A stretch of DNA of 5,249 bases from an uncultured Oscillospiraceae bacterium (GTDB lineage: Bacteria; Bacillota; Clostridia; Oscillospirales; Oscillospiraceae): positions 1 through 5,249 of the forward strand of contig CAAGIT010000008.1 of NCBI GenBank assembly GCA_900769995.1. Direction: 5' to 3'. A program made the translations under genes and the position numbers. How positions within the stretch are numbered: the stretch's first letter is position 1; each line of letters opens with the position of its first letter. Shown piece by piece: positions 1 to 5,249 of this stretch. Below the pieces are notes generated by a model. It saw nothing but the letters and a program-made list of their open reading frames with translations. It made no database searches and had not been told where the DNA came from.

Positions 1-1337
1 ACTTCGTTGGTCTTGGGATTAGTGGCCTCAATGGTAATGGCATCCATGACCCGGGTCAGATAGTCCGCAGGCTCGGTCTTGCCCTCAATGGTCACATTCT
101 CGGTGGTAATCGTCAGGCTGGGACGAGACTCGGTCAGAAGACCCTGGATTTCAAGTGTAACCTCGGGATATACATCCGTGGCATTGCGGGTCACATAGAA
201 GGTCTCCTTCTCTCCCATGTCCAGATAGCTCTCAAGGAGCAGCGAAGATTCAACGTCAAATGTGACATTGCCCACAAGGGGAAGACTATGGAGCACTTCC
301 ACAGTATAGTCATCCGCGTTGTAGCTGCCCTCGCCGAGAACTGCGTCCAGTACGTTGGTTTTCAGGTTCTCTTTCTTCTTTGCGCCATTGACAAATACCT
401 TCACGCCCTCTTCAATCACCACGTCCTCGGCAACGACCACCTTGCACTCGTCATAGGTGATCTCCACGGCAGTGTCGTCCGCAGGTGTAAAGGTGTAGGT
501 AAAGGTCTGGCTGGTATAGGTGCCTTCCACGGCAGTGCCGCCGACCTTCACTTCGGAGACATAGTAGGCACCGTCGGGGTCAGCCGTAATGGTAACCGGG
601 GTATTCTGACCCACCGACAGAGAGTTGCCGGTGTTGCCGTTAATGGAAACCGTGCCGGCAGCCTCGATATTTTCGCTGACGGTAACTTCATAGGTTGCAC
701 TCGGTGCATAGGTCACGCTGACCGTACCGGAGGCGGTAACCGGGCTTTCCACGCCGCCGGGTTCGCTTACGCTGTAGCCGTCAACCGCAGCCGTGGCAAA
801 GCTCACCTCCGTGCCATAGTCCACATCCATGGTCTGACCGTTGGTCAGGGTGGTGGTGCCATCGGGCGTGGTGACCAGAATCGCGGCCCCCTCCGGTGTG
901 CTGCCGTCACCGGCCGTCACATTCGCAGTGAGCACATGGTAGACCTCATAGGTAAAGGTGAGGGTGTGCACATAATATGTATATTTGGGATTAAAGACAG
1001 TTCCTCCCGTTTTCTCTCTGGTGTAATACGTCACCGTGTAGCTCTGTCCATCCTGCAGCCAGTCTACAGTATTACTGCTCAAAGGATTATCTTTGATAAT
1101 TTGGTCTTCCAGTTTAAGACCTATTGAGGTGCCTTTTTCTTGGTAATAAATTGCCGTAAGTGCAGAAAGTCCCTCAAATGTCCTCACTGCAGACACAATT
1201 TCCGTCTCTTGGATCGTCACATCCTGATGACGGAGCACATTCTCTCCCTCCGCAAATACGGCGGCGGGCAGCATGCTCAAGACCATGACCAAGGTCAGCA
1301 GCACACTCAGGATTCTTTTACTTAGCCTCTCTCTCAT
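1..1337 (-). CDS. Secreted repeat-containing surface-type protein, N-terminal part (cut by window edge)
   Basis: An uninterrupted minus-strand frame of 445 codons starts at the ATG at 1337-1335 and runs off the left edge, so the C-terminus is unseen. The start is supported by AAGGAGAG at 1352-1345. Residues 1-29 form a clear Sec signal peptide: a basic start with R2, R4, K7 and R8, a hydrophobic core (ILSVLLTLVMVLSML), and a probable cleavage after AVFA, so the product should be exported. Residues 30-130 match no family I recognise. Residues about 131-210 and 216-295 look like two related beta-rich units, each with a Thr/Val-rich strand pattern and ending in a V-x-TY-type strand (SVTY, EITY). 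They resemble divergent InlB B-repeat or Ig-like modules of clostridial surface proteins. Residues 296-445 remain beta-rich, with alternating charged and hydrophobic residues. No catalytic motif, sorting signal or S-layer domain is visible; an anchor could lie beyond the edge. The role (adhesin, wall-associated or matrix protein) is unknown. It follows mutS2 by 65 bp and probably has its own promoter. Confidence 0.85.
   Translation of the reverse strand, partial: MRERLSKRILSVLLTLVMVLSMLPAAVFAEGENVLRHQDVTIQETEIVSAVRTFEGLSALTAIYYQEKGTSIGLKLEDQIIKDNPLSSNTVDWLQDGQSYTVTYYTREKTGGTVFNPKYTYYVHTLTFTYEVYHVLTANVTAGDGSTPEGAAILVTTPDGTTTLTNGQTMDVDYGTEVSFATAAVDGYSVSEPGGVESPVTASGTVSVTYAPSATYEVTVSENIEAAGTVSINGNTGNSLSVGQNTPVTITADPDGAYYVSEVKVGGTAVEGTYTSQTFTYTFTPADDTAVEITYDECKVVVAEDVVIEEGVKVFVNGAKKKENLKTNVLDAVLGEGSYNADDYTVEVLHSLPLVGNVTFDVESSLLLESYLDMGEKETFYVTRNATDVYPEVTLEIQGLLTESRPSLTITTENVTIEGKTEPADYLTRVMDAITIEATNPKTNE
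453..537 (-). repeat. Imperfect 22-bp direct repeat within the secreted-protein gene
   Basis: Plus-strand positions 453-474 and 516-537 match at 19 of 22 bases, both ending in TCCACGGCAGTG, with a 63-bp period. The copies are in frame and encode TAVEITY (residues 289-295) and TAVEGTY (residues 268-274). They mark a small internal duplication of beta-strand sequence inside the second repeat unit. Confidence 0.6.
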
Positions 1338-1344
1338 ATATATT

Positions 1345-1352
1345 CTCTCCTT
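1345..1352 (-). promoter_or_regulatory. Ribosome binding site of the secreted-protein gene
   Basis: The minus strand reads AAGGAGAG here, a near-consensus Shine-Dalgarno sequence, about 8 nt before the ATG at 1337. It fixes the start directly ahead of the signal peptide. Confidence 0.8.
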
Positions 1353-1371
1353 GAAGGATTGCAGTGCACTT

Positions 1372-1401
1372 AATAAATGCACAATTTGAAAAATTTGTCA
1401 G
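1372..1401 (-). promoter_or_regulatory. Candidate sigma-A promoter for the secreted-protein gene (weak)
   Basis: In the AT-rich gap after mutS2 the minus strand reads CTGACA at 1401-1396 (5 of 6 matches to TTGACA). After an 18-nt spacer comes TTTATT at 1377-1372 (4 of 6 matches to TATAAT). The -10 element would lie about 35 nt before the ATG, a normal leader length. A short inverted repeat (GTGCA at 1382-1378, TGCAC at 1368-1364) flanks the -10 and could be an operator or chance. The -35 box sits just past the mutS2 stop. By eye only; AT-rich gaps often give such matches. Confidence 0.3.
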
Positions 1402-1402
1402 C

Positions 1403-3775
1403 TTATGCCAGCTCTGCGATCGTCACGCCGTCCTCACCTTCGCCGTAAACGCCCAAACGGTAGCGTTTGACTGCACGATTGTGTTTCAGCTCGGCATGAA
1501 CCGCTTTGCGAAGAACACCGGTTCCCTTGCCGTGGATAATGCGAACCTGCGCCAAATTCGCCAGCATTGCGCCGTCCAGGAAATTCGCCAGGGTCGCAAC
1601 CGCCTCATCCGCGCTCATGCCGCGCAGATCCAGCTCGGTCGCGGCAGCCGCGCTGCGGAATTCACGCTGACTGCGCTCAATGATCTTCTTTGTCTGCTGC
1701 TTCGTTTCCTCGATCAGATATACCTCATCCGGCTGTGCGGTAACCTTCATAATGCCCGCCTGGAGCTGGTAGCTGCCGTCCTTATTGATCGCCAGAACGC
1801 TGGCCTTTGTGCCAAATCGCAGCAGCTCGACCGTATCGCCTACGATAATATCGCGGCTAGGCTTCGGGCGTTCCGGCGCGGATTTCGGATCCGCAAACTG
1901 CTCCTCTGCCTCGTTCAGCTTGCGGCGCAGCTCTGCCTGTTTTGCGTTGCTGCCCTGCACGTCGGCACTGTCGCGCATCTGCTTGCGAAGCTGTTTCAGC
2001 TCCTCGGCGACCTCATTTGCCGTTCGACGCGCATCGTCAATGATCCGCTGCGCCTCGGCTTTGGCACTGCGGACGGCTTTTTCACGCTCCAGCTTGATTT
2101 GCGCATAGTATTCCTCGGACTTGCTCCGCATCTGCTCGGTTTCCAGCCGCAGACGCTCGGCTTCGATTTTCGCCGTTTCCATCTGCTGCCGCTGGCGTTC
2201 GAGCTGGTTGAGCACATCCTCGAAATTGCGGTCATTTTCATTGACATAGCTCTTCGCTTGATCAATGATGATCTCGGATAGGCCGAGACGCTTGGAGATC
2301 GCAAACGCGTTGGACTTGCCGGGAATGCCGATCAGCAGCTTGTACGTCGGACGCAGTGTTTCCACATCAAACTCGCAGGAGGCATTCATAACCCCCTCCG
2401 TCCGCATGGCATAGAGCTTTAACTCGGCATAGTGCGTCGTCGCAGCCACACGGCTGCCGCATTTCCGGCAAAATTCGATGAGCGCCGTTGCCAGTGCCGC
2501 ACCCTCGGCAGGGTCGGTGCCGGCACCCAATTCGTCAAAGAGCACCAAGGTTTCATCGTCACACTCGGCAACGATTTGGACGATATTCTTCATGTGTGCG
2601 GAGAAGGTCGAGAGCGACTGCTCGATCGACTGCTCATCGCCGATGTCCGCCAGCACACGCGTAAAAACGGAGATCGCACTGCCGTGGTCGGCAGGAATAT
2701 GCAGACCGCACTCCGCCATCAGGGTCAAAAGGCCGATGGTTTTCAGCGTGACGGTCTTGCCGCCGGTGTTCGGGCCGGTGATGATGAGGGTGTCGAAATC
2801 CGTGCCAAGCCGCGCCGTAATGGGCACAACGGCCTTGCGGTCGATCAGCGGATGACGGGCACGTTTCAGCTCGATCGTCGCGTTCGTGCGGATTTCCGGC
2901 TCCATGCCGTCCATCCGGAGGGACAATCTCGCCTTTGCAAAAATGACATCCAGCGAAACCAGCATTTCACAGCTCGTAGTGATACCCTCGCGGAACGACG
3001 CGGCCTCGGCGGACAGCTCAGCCAAAATACGCTCGATCTCCTTGCGCTCCTTGATGAGCAGCTCACGCAGCGCATTGTTCGCATTGACGGCGGACATCGG
3101 CTCAATGAAGAACGTACCTCCCGAGGAAGAAACATCGTGCACAAGGCCGGGAATCTCGCTCTTGTACTCGCTCTTGACCGGCACGACATAGCGGTCGCCG
3201 CGCAGAGTGATGATCGGATCGCGGAGGTATTTGGCGTAGCTCGGTGAGGTGATGATCTTTTGCAGCGACTCCTTGACCTTCGCGCTCTGGATGCGCATAT
3301 GGCGGCGAATATCGGCAAGCTCACTGCTTGCCGCATCTGCGATCTCCTCCTCGGAGATGATGGAGTTGGAGATTTTTTCCTCTAAATAGCGGTTGGGCGA
3401 AAGCTCCTGAAAATAGACATCCAGCACCGTGCCGGTATAATCGCCGTTATAGTATGCCTTGGCATTGCGGATACAGCGAAGCACGCCCGCAATACGCAGT
3501 AATTCGATCGGAGTCAGGCATCCGCCGCGATCGGCGCGCTCCAGGGATGCGGCAATCTCTTTCAGTTCATAAAACGATGGTGAGCCTTTGAGTGAGATCA
3601 GCTTGCAGGCGGCAGTGGTCTGTCCCTGCAAAATTTGGATCTCCTCGGCATCGCTCAGCGGCAGCAGGGCAAGACACCGTTCTTTCGCGCTTTCGCTATG
3701 TGCGCAGTCGGCCAATTTCGCCAAAACCGCGTCCAATTCCAACTTTTTTAATGATTTTTCATATAATTCTGTCAT
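1403..3775 (-). CDS. mutS2: MutS2 family ATPase with C-terminal Smr domain
   Basis: The 790-residue product has the usual MutS2 length and layout. Residues about 1-310 are the MutS-like core and lever region; there is no mismatch-recognition domain, as expected for MutS2. The ATPase domain has Walker A GPNTGGKT at 334-341, a signature-like STFSAHM at 389-395, Walker B LVLFDE at 410-415 followed by LGAGTDPAEG, and THY at 447-449. Residues about 510-630 are highly charged and Glu/Lys/Arg/Gln-rich, consistent with the family's coiled coil. Residues about 643-690 look like the small KOW/SH3-like domain. The Smr domain ends the protein, with LDLRG at 715-719 and HGKGTG at 748-753. MutS2 proteins bind branched DNA and influence recombination; in Bacillus subtilis MutS2 also acts on collided ribosomes. 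Which role applies here cannot be read from sequence. The ATG at 3775 is chosen for the GAGGAG 6 nt upstream and the typical MutS2 N-terminus. The gene lies 10 bp after recO, so it is probably co-transcribed and translationally coupled. All key motifs are intact. Confidence 0.97.
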   Translation of the reverse strand: MTELYEKSLKKLELDAVLAKLADCAHSESAKERCLALLPLSDAEEIQILQGQTTAACKLISLKGSPSFYELKEIAASLERADRGGCLTPIELLRIAGVLRCIRNAKAYYNGDYTGTVLDVYFQELSPNRYLEEKISNSIISEEEIADAASSELADIRRHMRIQSAKVKESLQKIITSPSYAKYLRDPIITLRGDRYVVPVKSEYKSEIPGLVHDVSSSGGTFFIEPMSAVNANNALRELLIKERKEIERILAELSAEAASFREGITTSCEMLVSLDVIFAKARLSLRMDGMEPEIRTNATIELKRARHPLIDRKAVVPITARLGTDFDTLIITGPNTGGKTVTLKTIGLLTLMAECGLHIPADHGSAISVFTRVLADIGDEQSIEQSLSTFSAHMKNIVQIVAECDDETLVLFDELGAGTDPAEGAALATALIEFCRKCGSRVAATTHYAELKLYAMRTEGVMNASCEFDVETLRPTYKLLIGIPGKSNAFAISKRLGLSEIIIDQAKSYVNENDRNFEDVLNQLERQRQQMETAKIEAERLRLETEQMRSKSEEYYAQIKLEREKAVRSAKAEAQRIIDDARRTANEVAEELKQLRKQMRDSADVQGSNAKQAELRRKLNEAEEQFADPKSAPERPKPSRDIIVGDTVELLRFGTKASVLAINKDGSYQLQAGIMKVTAQPDEVYLIEETKQQTKKIIERSQREFRSAAAATELDLRGMSADEAVATLANFLDGAMLANLAQVRIIHGKGTGVLRKAVHAELKHNRAVKRYRLGVYGEGEDGVTIAELA

Positions 3776-3781
3776 AGGTAT

Positions 3782-3787
3782 CTCCTC
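3782..3787 (-). promoter_or_regulatory. mutS2 ribosome binding site overlapping the recO stop codon
   Basis: The minus strand reads TGAGGAG from 3788 to 3782. TGA is the recO stop and GAGGAG is a strong Shine-Dalgarno 6 nt before the mutS2 ATG. A ribosome terminating on recO would cover this site, which suggests translational coupling of the two genes. Confidence 0.8.
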
Positions 3788-4529
3788 ATAAAAATAGAGA
3801 TTTATAAAAGTCTAACGTGGAAAACCCGCGCTCCAGGCGTATGGTCAGATAACTCTCGGTCAGATTGGCGAGTTCCTGCAAGGCTGCCTCGGACAGGCTG
3901 AACGAAAACAGCCGCTTTGCATCAACGAAGGCAATAAACCGCATGGCCGCAAGCGTTCCCTCAGAGATCGGCATACGGATGCCGTCTGTATTTTCATTGC
4001 GGCAGGCAGCACATTGCAGCACTCCCTGCGTGATATTGAAACGATCCGGCATTTCCTCGCCGCAGACGGTACAGCCGCGCAGATCGGGCAAAAAACCCGC
4101 AATGCACGCAATGCGCAGCTCGAACACCGCCTTGACCATTGCCTGCGGCTTTTTCAGCCTGCCGAGGGCATAGAGGACGTTGAGAAGCAGCGACAGCAGC
4201 TCCGGCATCGGATCCTCCTCCTGCGCGACCACATCCGTCACCTGCGCAAAATACGATGCCAGCGACAGCAGCTCCAGATCATTGCGCAGCTCGGAGAACA
4301 TCTCCTTCGGTGCTGCTTCCGTTACGGTGATCTTGCCCTGCTTTTCAAACAGAGTGAACTCCGAAAAGGTCAGGAGCTGGCAGGCGGCTTTGAGGCGGCT
4401 TCTGCTGCTTTTGACGCCGCGGGCACGGACGGTGATCTTGCCGCGGTCGCGTGTCAGGACGGTCAGCAGCTTGTCATTGTCCTGATATTCAATTTCCCGC
4501 AGAACAATGCCCTCTGTCGTTTCGTACAT
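3786..4529 (-). CDS. recO: DNA repair protein RecO
   Basis: The 247-residue product has the length and architecture of RecO, the mediator that with RecR helps RecA displace SSB on single-stranded DNA and anneals strands in gap and break repair. Residues 1-80 match the N-terminal OB fold, with the typical opening TEGIVLREIEYQDNDKLLTV, the RGKITVRARGVK segment at 29-40 and the LxxACQLL-type segment near 47-53. The rest is the helical C-terminal domain with the zinc-binding cysteines of many RecO proteins: C153 and C156 (CTVCG), then C173 and C176 (CAAC). The frame stays open far upstream, but the start at 4529 is preferred: it has AGGAGAG directly before it, the family N-terminus begins there, and a longer form would overlap yqzL and era. 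It sits 34 bp after yqzL and 10 bp before mutS2, in the Era-YqzL-RecO order common in Bacillota. Confidence 0.96.
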   Translation of the reverse strand: MYETTEGIVLREIEYQDNDKLLTVLTRDRGKITVRARGVKSSRSRLKAACQLLTFSEFTLFEKQGKITVTEAAPKEMFSELRNDLELLSLASYFAQVTDVVAQEEDPMPELLSLLLNVLYALGRLKKPQAMVKAVFELRIACIAGFLPDLRGCTVCGEEMPDRFNITQGVLQCAACRNENTDGIRMPISEGTLAAMRFIAFVDAKRLFSFSLSEAALQELANLTESYLTIRLERGFSTLDFYKSLFL

Positions 4530-4532
4530 GAT

Positions 4533-4539
4533 CTCTCCT
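4533..4539 (-). promoter_or_regulatory. recO ribosome binding site that decides the start
   Basis: The minus strand reads AGGAGAG three bases before the ATG at 4529; the GGAG core ends about 5 nt from it. The open frame continues upstream to 4847 with no closer Met codon, so this site is the main local evidence for the short, correct RecO start. Confidence 0.75.
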
Positions 4540-4547
4540 ATGTATCC

Positions 4548-4564
4548 GGGGCACGATAGGCCCC
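4548..4564 (-). other. Short GC-rich inverted repeat between yqzL and recO
   Basis: On the minus strand GGGGC (4564-4560) can pair with GCCCC (4552-4548) across a 7-nt loop. The stem begins at the last base of the yqzL stop codon and lies 8 nt upstream of the recO Shine-Dalgarno. There is no T-run, so it is not an intrinsic terminator. It could stabilise or tune the intercistronic mRNA, or be chance, since the stem is only 5 bp. Confidence 0.3.
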
Positions 4565-4662
4565 TATGATGCAAGCTCGCGTTTTCTTTCGCGCTGGTAG
4601 AAGATATAGGCCTCCGGTGCGCCGGTCTCCAAAAATAAATCCCAGAAAAAATCTGCGTCCAT
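4564..4662 (-). CDS. yqzL: YqzL family small protein
   Basis: A 32-codon gene begins at ATG 4662-4660 and ends at TAG 4566-4564. The product carries the YqzL-family pattern: an aromatic start (FFW at 5-7), D-L-F at 8-10, E-T-G at 12-14, then PEAYIFY at 16-22 and a basic tail (RERKRE). The family is a group of tiny proteins of unknown function usually encoded between era and recO in Bacillota, which is exactly the position here. It has no signal peptide or membrane segment. An in-frame TGA two codons upstream rules out a longer form. The Shine-Dalgarno candidate GAGAGG (4680-4675) is about 12 nt from the ATG, rather far, so translation may be modest. At 32 residues it appears shorter than the Bacillus member (roughly 47 as I recall). 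Assignment rests on motif plus synteny; no function is claimed. Confidence 0.85.
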   Translation of the reverse strand: MDADFFWDLFLETGAPEAYIFYQRERKRELAS

Positions 4663-4723
4663 GTGTCAGCCCGTCCTCTCATCGTTATGTGTTTAGTGTT
4701 CACATGAGCGGCGGTTACATACG

Positions 4724-4735
4724 CTGAAATTTCAG
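4724..4735. repeat. Perfect 12-bp palindrome in the era-yqzL gap
   Basis: CTGAAATTTCAG is its own reverse complement and lies 6 bp past the era stop codon, in the 79-bp gap before yqzL. It has no loop and no following T-run, so it is not a terminator. It could be a protein binding site or chance. Nothing else is clear in this gap except a weak 5-bp inverted repeat (ATGTG/CACAT) near 4687-4705. Confidence 0.3.
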
Positions 4736-4741
4736 GAAAGC

Positions 4742-5249
4742 TTATTGATAGCCAAAATTGCGGAGCAAAAAGTCGCTGTCGCGCCAATTCTCCTTGACCT
4801 TGACCCACGTCTGCAAAAAGACCTTGGTGCCCATAAAGCGTTCGCAATCCTCGCGGGCTGCGGAGCTGATCTTTTTGAGCATCGCGCCGTTTTTGCCGAT
4901 AATGATACCCTTGTGACTCGCCTTTTCGCAGTAAATCGTTGCATCAATGTCGATCACGCCGTTGTCGCGTTCGGAGAACTTGGTGATCTCTACCGCAGTT
5001 CCGTGCGGAATCTCGCGTTCCAGATTCCACAGCAGCTTCTCGCGGATGATCTCCGCCATCACCTGACGCTCGGGCTGGTCAGAGGTCATGTCCTCCGGGA
5101 AGAAAAACGGGCTCTCCGCCGAATACTTGATACACTCATCAATGAGGGCGGCAACGCCGTCCTTATAGCGCGCAGAAATCGGCAGCACGGCATCAAACGG
5201 GAACAGCTCGGTATAGGCGGCAATGACAGCCAAAAGCTGCTCCTTATCC
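4742..5249 (-). CDS. era: GTPase Era, C-terminal part (cut by window edge)
   Basis: This frame is open to the right edge and ends at TAA 4744-4742, giving 168 complete codons, a little over half of a typical Era of about 300 residues. Era is an essential GTPase that binds the 3' end of 16S rRNA and assists 30S subunit maturation. The visible part starts late in the GTPase domain: VLPISA is the G5 (SA-type) motif, followed by the linker with FFFPEDMTSDQPER and AEIIREKLL. The C-terminal KH RNA-binding domain follows, with HKGIIIGKNGAMLKKI containing the GxxG loop as GKNG, then the family ending VKVKENWRDSDFLLRNFGYQ. The G1-G4 motifs lie beyond the window. A TTG at 5233 could be mistaken for a start, but the Era homology continues upstream of it. 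It is the upstream neighbour of yqzL and recO, probably in the same transcript. Confidence 0.96.
   Translation of the reverse strand, partial: DKEQLLAVIAAYTELFPFDAVLPISARYKDGVAALIDECIKYSAESPFFFPEDMTSDQPERQVMAEIIREKLLWNLEREIPHGTAVEITKFSERDNGVIDIDATIYCEKASHKGIIIGKNGAMLKKISSAAREDCERFMGTKVFLQTWVKVKENWRDSDFLLRNFGYQ

Noticed and set aside
288..1127. Plus-strand open frame of 279 codons opposite the secreted-protein gene
   Set aside because: The minus strand carries a signal peptide, a good ribosome binding site and plausible beta-repeat protein over the same bases. The plus-strand product looks like no known family and has no good start site, so it is a codon-bias shadow.
1364..1382. Inverted repeat GTGCA/TGCAC as an intrinsic terminator of mutS2
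   Set aside because: The stem is only 5 bp and no T-run follows on the minus strand, so termination is not supported.
1364..2281. Plus-strand open frame of 305 codons opposite the 3' half of mutS2
   Set aside because: It is fully antisense to the Smr and coiled-coil coding part of mutS2, and its Leu/Arg/Gln-rich product is typical of a shadow frame.
2432..3247. Plus-strand open frame of 271 codons opposite the mutS2 ATPase region
   Set aside because: It is antisense to the highly conserved Walker motifs of MutS2, with an Arg-rich product and no recognisable family.
4014..4559. Plus-strand open frame of 181 codons opposite recO
   Set aside because: It is antisense to recO, including its zinc-finger cysteines, and the product has no family resemblance.
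3786..4847. A 353-residue version of RecO starting at 4847
   Set aside because: The extra 106 residues overlap yqzL and the end of era in another frame and look like non-coding translation. RecO homology and a strong ribosome binding site place the start at 4529.
4742..5233. Era starting at the TTG at 5233
   Set aside because: This would remove the GTPase domain. The frame stays open to the window edge and the visible part begins mid-protein, so the gene is truncated by the window.

Overview
The window looks like a chromosomal segment from a Gram-positive Bacillota, most likely class Clostridia and possibly an Oscillospirales-type gut bacterium. The evidence is moderate G+C (about 54% where I counted by hand), strong AAGGAG-type ribosome binding sites, the Era-YqzL-RecO order that is conserved in Bacillota, and a signal peptide of the 'SVLLTLVMVLSMLPAAVFA' style common in clostridial secreted proteins. 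The genus-level guess is inference only.

All supportable genes lie on the minus strand, so the biological order runs from right to left. At the right edge is the C-terminal part of era (GTPase of 30S ribosome maturation), cut by the window end. A 79-bp gap follows, then a 32-codon yqzL-family gene that is easy to miss, then recO (RecA-loading recombination mediator), then mutS2 (MutS2 ATPase with C-terminal Smr domain). The yqzL-recO gap is 34 bp. The recO-mutS2 gap is 10 bp, and the mutS2 Shine-Dalgarno overlaps the recO stop codon. These four genes look like one housekeeping operon. It joins ribosome assembly (Era), recombination (RecO) and a protein that in various bacteria acts on recombination intermediates or collided ribosomes (MutS2).

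After mutS2 comes a 65-bp AT-rich gap with a weak candidate promoter and no convincing terminator. A secreted, repeat-containing surface-type protein then starts at 1337 and runs off the left edge with at least 445 codons. It has a clear signal peptide, a lower-G+C N-terminal region of unknown fold, and at least two beta-rich repeat units resembling divergent InlB B-repeats. It is the accessory, least understood gene of the window.

No RNA genes, CRISPR arrays, insertion sequences or attachment sites were seen. Long plus-strand open frames opposite mutS2, recO and the secreted protein are judged to be shadows. No stretch over 300 bases lacks a gene. I found no strong case for an undescribed multi-gene system. 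The most useful points are the short yqzL gene, the tight recO-mutS2 coupling, and the mosaic composition of the secreted protein.
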